Notes: generated from the letters alone by a model not told the origin. A stretch of DNA of 64,000 nt from Caballeronia sp. SEWSISQ10-4 2 (GCF_030464885.1 NZ_JALPRJ010000001.1:248001-312000); one strand, 5' to 3'; shown: positions 17,549 to 28,019, counted from the first letter of the stretch. Program-made: numbers and translations.

Positions 17549-20046
17549 GCGGCACCTCGCCGCATAACGCTGCACCAAGCACCAAGGACCACGCGATGAA
17601 CAAGCGTACCGATCCCCTTCTCGACAGCGCCGCCCACGGCGAAATCACCGCGCGCGCGGGCGAAAAATCCGACGCCGCATCGGCGAAAAAGCCGGAGCGC
17701 GCGGCGATCGGCGTCGGCTTGCCGCACGAATCGGCGAACCTGCATGTCAGCGGCGAAGCGACCTACGTGGATGACATCGGCGAACTGCGCGGCACGCTGC
17801 ACGCCGCGCTCGGCCTGTCGCGGCATGCGCATGCGCGCATCGTGTCGGTCAATCTCGACCTCGTGCTGGCCGCGCCCGGCGTGATTGCCGTGTTCACTGC
17901 CGACGACATCCCCGGCGAGAACAATTGCGGCCCCGTGCTCCACGACGACCCGATCCTCGCGAAAGACGAGGTGCTGTATCTGGGACAACCGGTGTTCGTG
18001 GTGATCGCGGAAACGCACGATCTCGCGCGCCGCGCGGCAGCACTGGCCAAGAGCGAAGAAGTGATCCGATATGAACCGCTCGAAGCCATCCTGACGCCGC
18101 GCGACGCTAAAGCGAAACAGCAGTTCGTGCTGCCGCCGCTGCATTTGAAACGCGGCGATCCCGACGGAAAAATCGCGGCGGCGGCGCATCGGTTGCAAGG
18201 CGAATTCGAAGTCGGCGGGCAGGAGCAGTTCTATCTCGAAGGGCAGATTGCGTACGCCATTCCGAAAGAACTGGACGGCATGCTTGTCTACAGTTCCACG
18301 CAGCACCCGAGCGAAATGCAGCATCTGGTCGCGCACATGCTCGACTGGCCGACGCACAACGTCATTTGCGAATGCCGCCGGATGGGTGGTGGTTTTGGCG
18401 GCAAGGAATCGCAGTCGGGCATCTTTGCCTGCATCGCATCGCTGGCTGCTCACTTGCTGCATCGGCCGGTGAAACTGCGCGCCGATCGCGACGACGACTT
18501 CATGATCACCGGCAAACGCCACGACGCGATCTACACCTACGAAGCGGGTTTCGATGACGACGGCCGCTTGCAAGGCGCACGCGTTGAAATTGCGTTGCGT
18601 GCGGGTTATTCGGCGGATTTGTCGGGCGCGGTGGCCACGCGCGCGGTCTGTCACTTCGACAATGCGTACTACCTGCAGGACGTCGATATCACAGCCCTCT
18701 GCTGCCGCACCAATACGCAGTCGAACACGGCGTTTCGCGGTTTCGGCGGTCCGCAAGGTGCACTCGTGATGGAAGTGATGATGGATGAAATCGCGCACCG
18801 GCTCAAGCGCGATCCCGTCGATGTCCGTCGCGTGAACTACTACGGCATCGACGAGCGCAACGTGACGCCGTACGGACAAACCGTGGAAGACAACGTGATC
18901 GCGCCGTTGACCGATGAACTGGTTACATCGAGTGCGTATGTGCAGCGGCGAAAGGCTATTGCCGCGTTCAATAAAACGAGTCCCGTGCTCAAGCGCGGTA
19001 TTGCGTTCACGCCGGTCAAGTTCGGCATCTCGTTCAACGTGCCGTTCCTGAACCAGGCTGGCGCGCTGGTGCATGTCTATAAAGATGGCTCCGCGCTCGT
19101 CAATCACGGCGGCACCGAGATGGGCCAGGGTCTGAACACCAAGGTCGCGCAGGTCGTGGCGAATGCGCTGGGCGTGCCGTTGTCGCGGGTCCGCGTGACC
19201 GCCACCGATACCTCGAAGATCGCGAATACATCAGCGACGGCAGCGTCCACCGGCAGCGACCTGAACGGCAAGGCGGCAGAAGCCGCCGCGCTCACCATTC
19301 GCGGGCGGCTGGCGGAACTTGCCGCAAAACAGCTTGGTGGACGTGCCGAAGACGTGCGCTTCCATAACGGCGTGGTCGAATCGAATGGCGGTCAGATGCC
19401 TTTCGATCAACTCGTCGGCGCGGCGTATCTGGCGCGTGTGCAGTTGTGGTCGGACGGTTTCTACGCCACGCCGAAGGTCAACTGGGATTCGAAAACGCTG
19501 ACCGGCCAGCCCTTCTACTACTTTGCCTACGGTGCAGCTATCTCGGAAGTGGTCGTCGATACGCTCACCGGCGAATGGCGCTTGTTGCGCACGGACATCC
19601 TCCATGACGCGGGACAGTCGATCAATCCCGCACTCGATATCGGTCAGGTGGAAGGCGGTTTCGTGCAGGGCATGGGCTGGCTGACGACAGAAGAACTCTG
19701 GTGGAATCGCGACGGCCGTCTGATGACGCACGCGCCGTCCACCTACAAGATTCCATCGGTGAGCGACATCCCCGCCGCCATGAACGTCGCGCTCTACGAT
19801 AACCAGAACGTCGAACCAACCGTGTTCCGGTCAAAGGCCGTGGGTGAACCGCCGTTGCTGCTGGGCTTCTCGGTGTTGCTCGCGATCCGCGCGGCGATTG
19901 CATCGGCGGCGCCCGACTGCGCCGACGCGCCTGCGTTGCGCGCCCCGGCCACCCCGGAATCGATACTGAACGCGCTGGATGCACAGGCGTCGAAGAAAGC
20001 GATTGCGGCGGCTGCGGACATCGCCCAGCCGGCGCCGGTCAACTAG
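17545..20046 (+). CDS. xdhB: Xanthine dehydrogenase, molybdopterin-binding subunit
   Basis: An 833-aa large subunit holding the molybdenum cofactor and substrate site. It has the aldehyde-oxidase/xanthine-dehydrogenase hammerhead domain (SGEATYVDDIGELRGTLHAA) and then the Moco domain with CRRMGGGFGGKESQ, TAFRGFGGPQGALVMEV, GTEMGQGLNTKVAQVVA and VFRSKAVGEPPLLLGFSV; the Glu of AVGEPP is the expected catalytic base. About 55 residues precede the hammerhead as a poorly conserved tail, so the true start could be the internal ATG at 17596 (MNKRTDPLL). The gene overlaps xdhA by four bases and is followed 22 bases later by xdhC. Confidence 0.95.
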   Translation: MSGTSPHNAAPSTKDHAMNKRTDPLLDSAAHGEITARAGEKSDAASAKKPERAAIGVGLPHESANLHVSGEATYVDDIGELRGTLHAALGLSRHAHARIVSVNLDLVLAAPGVIAVFTADDIPGENNCGPVLHDDPILAKDEVLYLGQPVFVVIAETHDLARRAAALAKSEEVIRYEPLEAILTPRDAKAKQQFVLPPLHLKRGDPDGKIAAAAHRLQGEFEVGGQEQFYLEGQIAYAIPKELDGMLVYSSTQHPSEMQHLVAHMLDWPTHNVICECRRMGGGFGGKESQSGIFACIASLAAHLLHRPVKLRADRDDDFMITGKRHDAIYTYEAGFDDDGRLQGARVEIALRAGYSADLSGAVATRAVCHFDNAYYLQDVDITALCCRTNTQSNTAFRGFGGPQGALVMEVMMDEIAHRLKRDPVDVRRVNYYGIDERNVTPYGQTVEDNVIAPLTDELVTSSAYVQRRKAIAAFNKTSPVLKRGIAFTPVKFGISFNVPFLNQAGALVHVYKDGSALVNHGGTEMGQGLNTKVAQVVANALGVPLSRVRVTATDTSKIANTSATAASTGSDLNGKAAEAAALTIRGRLAELAAKQLGGRAEDVRFHNGVVESNGGQMPFDQLVGAAYLARVQLWSDGFYATPKVNWDSKTLTGQPFYYFAYGAAISEVVVDTLTGEWRLLRTDILHDAGQSINPALDIGQVEGGFVQGMGWLTTEELWWNRDGRLMTHAPSTYKIPSVSDIPAAMNVALYDNQNVEPTVFRSKAVGEPPLLLGFSVLLAIRAAIASAAPDCADAPALRAPATPESILNALDAQASKKAIAAAADIAQPAPVN

Positions 20047-20068
20047 TCTTTAGAACGGAGCCTATTCG

Positions 20069-21094
20069 ATGCAAGCCTGGCTGCGCGATCTGCAACACCT
20101 GCTCGCACACGGTGACGCCGTCGTGCTGGTGACGGTCGCACGCGTGGAAGGCTCGGCGCCGCGCGAAGCGGGCACAAAGATGATCGTCACACGCGACGAC
20201 GCACGCCATACGATCGGCGGCGGCCATCTGGAATGGAAGGCCATCGAAACAGCGCGGCAGGTGCTGAAAGACGGCGCACGCAGTCCGCATATGCGGCGGC
20301 TCGAGCGTTTCGCGCTCGGCCCGAGCCTTGGCCAATGTTGTGGCGGTGCGGTTGTGCTGGCGTTCGAGCGCCTGGATATTAGCGATCTTGGCTGGGTCAC
20401 GTCGCTGAGCAAACGCATGACGCAGGGACTATCCACCGTGCGCAGCGTCGGTTTCGGCCCGGCTCCGGACGGCGTCATGATCTCCGATCCCGAACCGGGC
20501 GTAGCCGGCCCCGATTGTTTGCTTTGGGACGGCGCGGGTTTCGACGAAAGCGGTGCGTTGCTGACCGAAACCATCGCGTTGCGCGAGTTTCCGGTGGTGC
20601 TGTTTGGCGCCGGTCACGTGGGCGCGGCGATCATCAAGGTGCTCGCCAATCTGCCCTTCCGCGTGATCTGGGTCGACGAGCGCGATGAAACCTTCCCGCC
20701 CATTGATCGTCTCCCCGAAAACGTCGCGATGGACGCCAGCGGAATCCCGGAAGCCGCCGTTGACGAAGCGCCGGCCAACAGCTACTTCCTCGTGATGACG
20801 CATAACCATGCGCTCGATCTCGCACTCGCCGAACGCATCCTCAGGCGTGGCGACTTCGCGTTCTTCGGCATGATTGGCTCGCATACGAAGAAGGTGCAGT
20901 TCGAGCGCCGGCTGGCGGCGCGCGGCATCGACCCCATGCGCATCGGCCGCATGACATGTCCCATTGGCGTACCCGGCATTGCCGACAAAGCGCCGGAAAT
21001 GATTGCCGTATCGGTTGCAGCACAGTTGCTGCAGAAGGTCGAGGAACGCGCCGCGCACAGCTACAATTCCGCGCAGCATCCGCAAACCGCGTGA
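20069..21094 (+). CDS. xdhC: Xanthine dehydrogenase accessory protein XdhC
   Basis: A 341-aa XdhC-family factor that binds the molybdenum cofactor, supports its sulfuration and inserts it into XdhB. The N-terminal XdhC/CoxI domain shows [36 protein letters not shown] and [18 protein letters not shown], where the CCGG pair is the family's Moco-binding cysteine site. The C-terminal Rossmann-like domain has [21 protein letters not shown] and [18 protein letters not shown] followed by CPIG. It lies in the order A-B-C usual for proteobacterial xdh operons. Confidence 0.93.
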   Translation: MQAWLRDLQHLLAHGDAVVLVTVARVEGSAPREAGTKMIVTRDDARHTIGGGHLEWKAIETARQVLKDGARSPHMRRLERFALGPSLGQCCGGAVVLAFERLDISDLGWVTSLSKRMTQGLSTVRSVGFGPAPDGVMISDPEPGVAGPDCLLWDGAGFDESGALLTETIALREFPVVLFGAGHVGAAIIKVLANLPFRVIWVDERDETFPPIDRLPENVAMDASGIPEAAVDEAPANSYFLVMTHNHALDLALAERILRRGDFAFFGMIGSHTKKVQFERRLAARGIDPMRIGRMTCPIGVPGIADKAPEMIAVSVAAQLLQKVEERAAHSYNSAQHPQTA

Positions 21095-21122
21095 TCTAGA
21101 CCTTTTAAAGCACACGATAAGC

Positions 21123-22151
21123 ATGAATTCCACTCTCGCCGACAAGATCGCCCGCGCACCCAAGGCCGAACTGCACATTCACATCGAAGGTTCGCTCGAA
21201 CCCGAGCTGATCTTCGAACTCGCGAAACGCAACGGCGTGACGCTTGCGTACGACTCCATCGAAGCGTTGCGCGCGGCCTACGCATTCACCGACCTCCAAT
21301 CGTTCCTCGATATTTACTACGCCGGCGCGAGCGTGTTGCTGCACGAGCGCGATTTCCACGACATGACCATGGCGTACGTAGAACGCGCGCTCGCCGATCA
21401 TGTCACGCACACCGAAATTTTCTTCGATCCGCAGACGCACACTGAACGCGGTGTATCGATTGCCACGGCCGTTGCGGGTATCGAAAGCGCGCTGGCCGAA
21501 GGTGAGCGGCGCGGTATGACGAGCAAGCTGATCCTGTGTTTCCTGCGTCATCTGCCGGAAGAAGATGCGCTCAAGACCTTCGACGAAGCGCTGCCCTTGT
21601 TCGATCAATACAAGCATCGGCTGATTGGCGTTGGGCTGGATTCGTCGGAGCGCGGCCATCCGCCTTCGAAGTTCGAACGCGTATTCGCGAAGGCACGGGA
21701 GAAAGGGTTAAAACTCGTGGCGCACGCGGGCGAAGAAGGTCCGCCGGCGTATGTGTACGAAGCGCTCGACCTGCTGAAAGTGGATCGCGTCGATCACGGC
21801 GTGCGCAGCATGGAAGACCCGGCGCTGGTCGCTCGCCTCGCCGATGCCCGCATCGCACTGACCGTCTGTCCGCTGTCGAACCTGAAGCTGCGCGTCTTCG
21901 ACGACATGACCCAACACACGCTCAAGGCGCTGTTGGATCAGGGCGTGGCCGTGATGATCAACTCCGACGACCCCGCGTATTTCGGCGGCTACGTGAACGC
22001 CAACTACTTCGCTATCACCGAAGCACTCAATCTCACCGACGCCGAGGTCTACACGCTGCTCAAGAACAGCCTGGAAGCGTCGTTCGTTACTGAAGCCGAA
22101 CGCAATGCGATGGTCGCCGAACTCGACGCCTACTGGCACGCAGCAGCTTGA
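21123..22151 (+). CDS. add: Adenosine deaminase family protein (adenine or adenosine deaminase)
   Basis: A 342-aa zinc amidohydrolase starting at ATG 21123. Metal and substrate motifs are in place: [53 protein letters not shown] and [14 protein letters not shown]. It deaminates adenine or adenosine to hypoxanthine or inosine. The spelling [14 protein letters not shown] is, to my knowledge, typical of the group shown to act on adenine in Pseudomonas, and the context (xanthine dehydrogenase just upstream, a purine-base permease just downstream) also favours the free base. The annotation as adenosine deaminase would be the database default; which substrate is right needs assay. Confidence 0.88.
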   Translation: MNSTLADKIARAPKAELHIHIEGSLEPELIFELAKRNGVTLAYDSIEALRAAYAFTDLQSFLDIYYAGASVLLHERDFHDMTMAYVERALADHVTHTEIFFDPQTHTERGVSIATAVAGIESALAEGERRGMTSKLILCFLRHLPEEDALKTFDEALPLFDQYKHRLIGVGLDSSERGHPPSKFERVFAKAREKGLKLVAHAGEEGPPAYVYEALDLLKVDRVDHGVRSMEDPALVARLADARIALTVCPLSNLKLRVFDDMTQHTLKALLDQGVAVMINSDDPAYFGGYVNANYFAITEALNLTDAEVYTLLKNSLEASFVTEAERNAMVAELDAYWHAAA

Positions 22152-22162
22152 ACGAGAACGCC

Positions 22163-23524
22163 ATGGCAACGATTACCAACGAGACAACCACGCTCGAGCG
22201 TCTCTTCGGCATCCGCTCGGCGGGTTCGCGGACCAAGACAGAGATTGTCGCGGGCATCACGACCTTCCTCACGGCGATGTACATCATCGTCGTCAATCCG
22301 GGGATTCTGTCGCAGGCGGGCATCCCCTTCCCGGCGGCGCTCACGGCTACCGTGATTGTCAGTTTTCTCGGCAGTTGCGCGATGGGTCTGTACGCGCGTA
22401 ACCCGGTTCTCGTCGCGCCGGGCATGGGCATGAACGCGCTGTTCGCGTTCGTGATGGTTCATGCCGGCAAGATGCCCTGGCAGACGGCGCTCGGCTGCGT
22501 GTTCTGGGCCGGCGTGATCTTCGCGGTGCTTGCGGCGTTCAACGCGCGCAAGCTTGTCGTCGATGCGATTCCGGCGAATCTGCGTCACGCCGTGTCGTGT
22601 GGCATCGGGCTGTTTATCAGCCTGATCGGATTGGTCAACGCGAAGTTCGTGGTCAGCGATCCCGTGACGATCGTGCATTCGGCGTCGCTGAATCCGGTGG
22701 TGATCACGTTTCTGATCGGTCTTGCCGTGACCACCATCCTGGTCGCGCGACGCGTGACCGGCGCCCTGATGCTCGGCATCATTTTCACAACCGTGATCTC
22801 GATTCCCATCGGCCGCTTCTGGGGCGACGGCACCGCTTACTGGCCCGCTGCAATCGCCACGAAAACGCTCGTGAACTGGAACGGCCTCTTCTCGGCGCCG
22901 GACTTCTCGGCAGTCGGTCAACTCGATCTGCTCGGCTCACTGAAGCTGGTCTACTGGCCCTTCATCTTCGTGATGCTGTTCACGTCTTTCTTCGATGCGC
23001 TCTCCACCTTCATGGCGATCTCGGAAGCCGGCAAGCTCTACGACGAAGATGGCAACCCGCGCAACATCCGCCAGTCGATGATGGTCGATTCGTTCGCCGC
23101 GCTCGTTTCCGCGCCGCTCGGCACGAGTCCGGCGAATGCGTACATAGAATCGGCGGCGGGGATTTCTGCGGGTGGCCGCACGGGGCTGGTCGCGGTCGTG
23201 GCGGGTTTGTGTTTCCTGCCCTTCCTGTTCCTCTCGCCGCTGCTCTCGCTGGTGCCGGCTATCGCGACCGCGCCTGCGCTCGTGCTGGTCGGCGTGTTCA
23301 TGATGGAGTCGATCACGAAGATCGAATGGGACCGCTTCGACGAAGCCATTCCAGCCTTCCTCGCGATGATCCTGATCCCGCTGACCTATTCGATCACCGA
23401 TGGCATCGCGTACGGTTTCCTCGCGTTCGTCGTGATCAAGTCGTTCACTGGCCGCGGAAAAGAAATCAAGCCGGCGATGTGGATTGTCGCCGCGCTGTCG
23501 TTGCTGTTATTGACACAGCTATAA
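22163..23524 (+). CDS. NCS2-family (AzgA-like) purine permease
   Basis: A 453-aa inner-membrane transporter from ATG 22163; an in-frame TTG at 22148 would overlap the deaminase stop. It has about 12-14 membrane segments. Family marks are TEIVAGITTFLTAMYIIVVNP at the N-terminus, VLVAPGMGMNALFAFVMV in the first substrate motif, and FFDALSTFMAISEAGKL and GTSPANAYIESAAGISAGGRTGL in the second half. The AzgA branch takes up adenine, guanine and hypoxanthine by proton symport. Between a purine deaminase and guaD, it supplies the bases the cluster breaks down. Confidence 0.9.
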   Translation: MATITNETTTLERLFGIRSAGSRTKTEIVAGITTFLTAMYIIVVNPGILSQAGIPFPAALTATVIVSFLGSCAMGLYARNPVLVAPGMGMNALFAFVMVHAGKMPWQTALGCVFWAGVIFAVLAAFNARKLVVDAIPANLRHAVSCGIGLFISLIGLVNAKFVVSDPVTIVHSASLNPVVITFLIGLAVTTILVARRVTGALMLGIIFTTVISIPIGRFWGDGTAYWPAAIATKTLVNWNGLFSAPDFSAVGQLDLLGSLKLVYWPFIFVMLFTSFFDALSTFMAISEAGKLYDEDGNPRNIRQSMMVDSFAALVSAPLGTSPANAYIESAAGISAGGRTGLVAVVAGLCFLPFLFLSPLLSLVPAIATAPALVLVGVFMMESITKIEWDRFDEAIPAFLAMILIPLTYSITDGIAYGFLAFVVIKSFTGRGKEIKPAMWIVAALSLLLLTQL

Positions 23525-23551
23525 ATACGCTTCACTGGAGACGTTTCAACC

Positions 23552-24883
23552 ATGACTCAGACCGCCTACCGCGCGCAGCTTCTCACTTTCCGGGACGACC
23601 CTGCTTTCTCCGACAATAACGCCGTGCACGAAACCGACGGCCTGTTGCTGGTGGAAGATGGCCGCGTGGTGGTGGCGGGCGCGTATGCGGCGTTTCGCGA
23701 CCAGATTGCGCCGGACGCCGAGATAAAAGATCTGCGCGACAAGCTGATCGTGCCGGGTTTTATCGACTCGCACATTCACTATCCGCAGACCGACATGATC
23801 GCCTCTCCTGCGCCGGGTCTCCTGCCATGGTTGAACACCTATACGTTTCCGACCGAGCGCAAGTTCGAGGACCCGGCGTATGCGCGGGAAACGGCGGGCT
23901 TTTTCATCGATGAGCTGCTCGCTTGCGGCACGACCACGGCGCTCGTGTATTGCACGGTCCACAAGCAATCCGCCGATGCCCTCTTCAGCGAAAGCGAGTC
24001 GCGCAACCTGCGCATGATCGCGGGCAAAGTGCTGATGGATCGCAACTGCCCGGAGTATCTGCGCGACACAGCGCAATCGGGCTACGACGACAGCGCCGAA
24101 CTCATCGCCCGCTGGCACGGCCGGGGACGGCAGGAATACGCGCTGACGCCGCGTTTCGCACCGACCTCCACGGAAGCGCAACTTGAAGCCTGCGCGGTGC
24201 TCGCGCGCAAGCATCAGGACGTGTACATCCAGAGCCATGTCGCGGAAAACACCGACGAAATCAAGTGGGTCGAAAGCCTGTTCCCGGGGCATCGGAGCTA
24301 TCTAGACATCTACGATCACTACGACCTGCTGCGTCGGCGCGCGGTCTACGGCCACTGCATTTATCTCGACGATACCGACCGCCAGCGCATGGCCGAAACC
24401 GGCGCGGTAGCGTCGCATTGCCCGACATCGAACCTGTTCCTCGGCAGCGGTTTGTTCGATATCGAAAAGGCTAGTGCCGCGAAGATGCCGGTGGCGCTTG
24501 CAACCGACGTAGGCGGCGGCACGACGTTTTCAATGTTGCAAACCATGGGCGAAGCGCACAAGATCGCGCGCCTGACGGGCCATCACCTGACCGCGGTGCG
24601 GATGTTCTGGCTGGCGACCACGGGCGCGGCGCAAGTGCTCGACATGTCAGACAGGGTCGGGACGCTCAAGCCCGGCAGCGAAGCGGATTTCGTTGTGCTG
24701 GACCCCGCCGGCACGCCCCTGCTCGCACGCCGGACGGCGCGGGCCGAATCGCTGGAAGAACTGCTGTTCGCATTCGCGATGCTAGGCGACGACCGCGCCG
24801 TGTTCGAGACGTATGCGGCGGGGAAATGCGTGCATCGGCGAGAGGCGCGGCGCGCGGCAGTACCGGAGTTGGCAGCGGCTTGA
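23552..24883 (+). CDS. guaD: Guanine deaminase
   Basis: A 443-aa amidohydrolase converting guanine to xanthine, the substrate of XdhAB. The zinc ligands are visible in LIVPGFIDSHIHYPQTDMIASP, YIQSHVAENTDEIKWV, YGHCIYLDD and ATDVGGGTTFSMLQTM; ESLFPGHRSYLDIYDHYDLL is characteristic of GuaD. The C-terminal strand domain (GTLKPGSEADFVVLDPAGTPL) is complete. It is the last gene of the co-directional purine block, 27 bases after the permease. Confidence 0.93.
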   Translation: MTQTAYRAQLLTFRDDPAFSDNNAVHETDGLLLVEDGRVVVAGAYAAFRDQIAPDAEIKDLRDKLIVPGFIDSHIHYPQTDMIASPAPGLLPWLNTYTFPTERKFEDPAYARETAGFFIDELLACGTTTALVYCTVHKQSADALFSESESRNLRMIAGKVLMDRNCPEYLRDTAQSGYDDSAELIARWHGRGRQEYALTPRFAPTSTEAQLEACAVLARKHQDVYIQSHVAENTDEIKWVESLFPGHRSYLDIYDHYDLLRRRAVYGHCIYLDDTDRQRMAETGAVASHCPTSNLFLGSGLFDIEKASAAKMPVALATDVGGGTTFSMLQTMGEAHKIARLTGHHLTAVRMFWLATTGAAQVLDMSDRVGTLKPGSEADFVVLDPAGTPLLARRTARAESLEELLFAFAMLGDDRAVFETYAAGKCVHRREARRAAVPELAAA

Positions 24884-25253
24884 GGGTTGTTGGTTCGGCG
24901 GAGAAAGCGCCCCTCGGGTTGTATGAACGACTCGCGTCCACCGAACGCGAGTCATGAACACTATTTGGCGCTCGCGGCCTTCACCACTGAAGGGGTCGTT
25001 TGCGTATTGATACGCCGTAACCTCGCTTGACCAGCGTTGATGCAGCGGGTTCAAGCGCTTTATCCAACGCTTAAGCAGTTCACCTTAATTCCGCTGAGGA
25101 TTGCCTATCAGCCGGATTTTAATCGCAAACCAAACAAGACCCGTTCCGCGCGAAGCCTTTCGAGACGGGCTCTAAGCACTTGTTTAAGCACGCTTTCCTG
25201 CTTCCCGTTACAGTTTAGCCTTTTGGCAACGCCCGAGCGCGTATCCACTGTTC
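24884..25253. other. Intergenic region with one inverted repeat
   Basis: This 370-bp spacer follows guaD. It holds an 8-bp inverted repeat GACTCGCG/CGCGAGTC (24929-24936 with 24946-24953) that lacks a T run. Otherwise I see only an AT-richer stretch upstream of the next gene. Confidence 0.4.
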
Positions 25254-25694
25254 ATGAAGTCACCCGCACAAGCCGTCCGCATCGGTTTATTCATACTCAT
25301 TGCAGCATCGTCCGCGCACGCTTCAGCCTACGCGCTGGATTCCCAACTCGACTGCAAATCGACAGCGCACGCGTTCATCGCGCCGCTTCAGGAAAACCAC
25401 GCCATAGAAACCACGCCGATGCGCGTGGAATCCAACTCCATCAACGCGTTCAAGCCAACCCACGGAAGTCACCTTACAGCGTTCGATTTCGGCGTGTTCG
25501 CGGTGGTCGGGTATCAGAAGGACGACGCGATCTTCAAGCAGGGCAGCGGCGAACCGATCGCCGATTCAGCCTACGGCGCGGTCGTGATCGGCGGGGAAGA
25601 TTCGGTCAAGGAAAAGGTCCGGGCAGCCGGCAGCGGCGCCGTGATCCATCACGTCGCGCCCTTCATCACCGCGATTTTCTGCAACCGCGATTGA
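25254..25694 (+). CDS. Secreted hypothetical protein, 146 aa
   Basis: The N-terminal 28 residues (MKSPAQAVRIGLFILIAASSAHASAYA) are a signal peptide, so the product is periplasmic or released. The mature part has two cysteines (LDCKSTAHAF near its start and IFCNRD at its end) that could form one disulfide, and a central FDFGVFAVVGYQKDDAIFKQGSGEP. I do not recognise a domain. It stands alone between the purine cluster and the convergent phosphonate operon and has its own terminator. Confidence 0.7.
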   Translation: MKSPAQAVRIGLFILIAASSAHASAYALDSQLDCKSTAHAFIAPLQENHAIETTPMRVESNSINAFKPTHGSHLTAFDFGVFAVVGYQKDDAIFKQGSGEPIADSAYGAVVIGGEDSVKEKVRAAGSGAVIHHVAPFITAIFCNRD

Positions 25695-25708
25695 CCGCGT
25701 CACCAGGC

Positions 25709-25746
25709 AAAGGGCCGCGCCCAACATCGGTTGGCCGCGGCCCTTT
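25709..25746. terminator. Terminator between convergent genes
   Basis: An 11-bp stem AAAGGGCCGCG/CGCGGCCCTTT is continued by an inner CCAAC/GTTGG stem. It lies between the secreted-protein gene and the 3' end of the phosphonate operon and can serve both. Confidence 0.85.
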
Positions 25747-25782
25747 GTTAGCCTTTTGCTAACGGCAGATGCCCGGGCCGGA

Positions 25783-26841
25783 TCAGCGCAGCATCTTCGC
25801 AATCGAACCAAGCAGGCGATCGATGTCACACGTAGTCAGCGCGCCCATCGTCGAGATGCGGAACAACTCGTTCGACAGTGCTCCCTGTCCCGCGTAAATC
25901 ACGAAACCCTCGGTTTTCAAGCTGTCGTGCAGAACCGCATAGGTCATTCCCGCCGGCAGCCGGTATGCCCGCAACACGACGGACGACTCACCCGCCGGCA
26001 ACGCGGCTTCAATACCCAACGCAGCCAGTCCTCCACGTGCTTGTTCAGCCAGCGCAGCATAGCGAGCGTGACGGGCCTGCAAACCGCCCTCCTCCTCGAA
26101 CTCGCGCAAGGCTTCAACCAGCGCGTAATACGCATGCACGGACGGCGTGAACGGCGTGTTGCGCTCGTCCTGCAGCTTCGCAAGGCGCGTGATGCCGAGG
26201 TAATACGTGCGGCTCGCGGCATGCTTCAGCGCATCGCGTTTTGCAATCACGAACGCCGCGCCCGGCACGCCGTGCAGGCATTTATTCGCCGTCGCCGCGA
26301 CCGCAGTAATCCCACCACCATCGAAGTCGATATGCTCCGCGCCGAAACTGCTCACGCCATCTAGTAACAAGCCGATGCCACGCGCTTTACACGCCGCGCT
26401 GAGCCGGTCGATCTCATTCAAACGGCCCGTTGTCGTCTCATGATGGATGATCGCGACATTGGTAAAACCGTCGAGTTTGCGGATAATCGCGTCGGTGTCC
26501 GGCGCTTCCATCCACGCGTACTTCACGACCTCATGATCGATCCGATACTGCTGCGCAATCTGCGCGATCCGTTCGCCATACACGCCGTTTTCGACAATCA
26601 GCAGGCGCCCGCCTTCCGGTACCATCCCCGCGATCATGCTTTCGACGGCAGCCGTGCCCGAACCGGTCATCAAGACAGCCGTCCAGACGGCGGGATCGAG
26701 GGCATAGGTTGCGAGCAAGCGCGAACGTGCTTCGTCCTGCAGATCGAAAAACTCCGGCTCGCGGTGGCACAAGTCGGTTTGCAGCAGGCTATTTCGCACG
26801 CGTTCGGTCAGCGTGACGGGGCCAGGATTGAGCAACAGCAT
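25783..26841 (-). CDS. phnW: 2-aminoethylphosphonate-pyruvate transaminase (biosynthetic)
   Basis: A 352-aa class-V PLP aminotransferase starting MLLLNPGPVTLTERVRNSLLQ at ATG 26841. The region TDLCHREPEFFDLQ, the cofactor contact SSFGAEHIDFDGG and the Schiff-base lysine in VAATANKCLHGVPGAAFVIAKR match 2-aminoethylphosphonate transaminases. In degradation, PhnW removes the amino group of 2-AEP; here it sits directly behind phosphonopyruvate decarboxylase (2-base gap), so it more likely aminates phosphonoacetaldehyde to 2-AEP. It is the last gene of a seven-gene operon. No phnX or other hydrolase for phosphonoacetaldehyde is nearby, which supports a biosynthetic direction. Confidence 0.88.
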   Translation of the reverse strand: MLLLNPGPVTLTERVRNSLLQTDLCHREPEFFDLQDEARSRLLATYALDPAVWTAVLMTGSGTAAVESMIAGMVPEGGRLLIVENGVYGERIAQIAQQYRIDHEVVKYAWMEAPDTDAIIRKLDGFTNVAIIHHETTTGRLNEIDRLSAACKARGIGLLLDGVSSFGAEHIDFDGGGITAVAATANKCLHGVPGAAFVIAKRDALKHAASRTYYLGITRLAKLQDERNTPFTPSVHAYYALVEALREFEEEGGLQARHARYAALAEQARGGLAALGIEAALPAGESSVVLRAYRLPAGMTYAVLHDSLKTEGFVIYAGQGALSNELFRISTMGALTTCDIDRLLGSIAKMLR

Positions 26842-26843
26842 GA

Positions 26844-28019
26844 TTAGCGTCCGATATGGGTTTGCAACCGGCGACGCACGTCTTCCGGCGTGATCGACGG
26901 CCGTGGCAAGTCGCTGGGCGTGCCTGTGTTGATCGATAGCCGGGCGAAACGCACGCCGTCGATATCCTTCGCTTCGAACAAGCGGTCGATGACGGAAAGA
27001 TCGTCGCCGTCGAGCGCCAACGCGTACCCGCACGCCGAAGCAATGCGCGCAAACTCGATCCCCTGCGACACCGTCGCCTGAGCGCCGGTCGATTCGTGCG
27101 CGCCGTTGTCCAGCAGCAAGTGCGTGAGGTTGGACGGCCCATAAGCGCCAAGCGTGGCGAACACGCCCATGCGCATCAAGGCGGCGCCGTCGCCGTCGAG
27201 CGCAACCACCAACAGGTCCGGCCGCGACAACGCGAGGCCGAGCGCCATGGGCGTGACGCATCCCATCGATCCGACCAGATACACCTGGTTCTCGCGGTCA
27301 TCGATAGCGTAGAGTTCCCGCCCGCAAAATCCCGTCGATGCCAGCACGACCGTCGATTCCTTCGGTGTATGCGCGATCACGCGCTGCAACGCGTCGTGAC
27401 GCGACACACGTTCGCCTGTGCCTTCGAAAGACACGACTTCAGCGCGCTCGTTCAAAGCCCGCTGACGCACACCGCTCAAGCCCTTCTTGCTCAACTTGTA
27501 CGGCGCGACGCTGCCCTTCTGCATCACAAGCGCGTACGGCCGCCCGGTGCTGTCCATATGCGCGGTCGCCCGATCGAGCGCGGGACCGATCGCATCGGCT
27601 TCGGTGGGGAACAACTCCCACGGAATTTCCATCGTGTCGAGCATGGCCGGTGTCACCGGTCCCATCAGCGCGTGCTGCGGTTCGTCGGCAACGCCCGGCT
27701 GACCGCGCCACGTGACGATCAGCAATTGCGGCAGCCTGAACGTCCACGTCAGCGACGTCAGCGGGCTCACCGCGTTGCCGAGCCCGGAGTTCTGCATCAT
27801 CGAGATACCGCGACGCGCCTTATGCACGCCCGACGCGCCGAGTGCCACGCCCGCGATCAACGCGACCGCATCGCCTTCATTCGCCGCCGATACATAGTTC
27901 AGCGACTCGTCCTGCAACACGTAGTTGATGAACGGCGTCAGGTACGAGCACGGCACGCCCGCGTACCAGTCGAAACCCCGCTCACGCGCGGCTTCAACGA
28001 ATTGTGCAGCTTCGATCAC
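26844..28019 (-). CDS. ppd: Phosphonopyruvate decarboxylase
   Basis: A 391-aa thiamine-diphosphate enzyme converting phosphonopyruvate to phosphonoacetaldehyde, the irreversible step that pulls PEP-mutase equilibrium towards phosphonates. The N-terminal Pyr domain shows [20 protein letters not shown] and [17 protein letters not shown] with the activating Glu; the C-terminal PP domain carries the GDG...N cofactor motif in [20 protein letters not shown]...[14 protein letters not shown]. The NGAHESTG sequence is diagnostic for this branch as against sulfopyruvate decarboxylase. Start and the upstream PEP-mutase stop overlap by four bases. Confidence 0.92.
   Translation of the reverse strand: MIEAAQFVEAARERGFDWYAGVPCSYLTPFINYVLQDESLNYVSAANEGDAVALIAGVALGASGVHKARRGISMMQNSGLGNAVSPLTSLTWTFRLPQLLIVTWRGQPGVADEPQHALMGPVTPAMLDTMEIPWELFPTEADAIGPALDRATAHMDSTGRPYALVMQKGSVAPYKLSKKGLSGVRQRALNERAEVVSFEGTGERVSRHDALQRVIAHTPKESTVVLASTGFCGRELYAIDDRENQVYLVGSMGCVTPMALGLALSRPDLLVVALDGDGAALMRMGVFATLGAYGPSNLTHLLLDNGAHESTGAQATVSQGIEFARIASACGYALALDGDDLSVIDRLFEAKDIDGVRFARLSINTGTPSDLPRPSITPEDVRRRLQTHIGR

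Noticed and set aside
15884..17578. 564-codon minus-strand frame opposite xdhA
   Set aside because: No domain, Arg-rich, and xdhA has complete FeS and FAD motifs on the other strand.
17347..19107. 586-codon minus-strand frame opposite xdhB
   Set aside because: Antisense shadow of the molybdopterin subunit; no recognisable motif.
24929..24953. Intrinsic terminator after guaD
   Set aside because: The 8-bp inverted repeat has no T run on either side; listed only as an inverted repeat.
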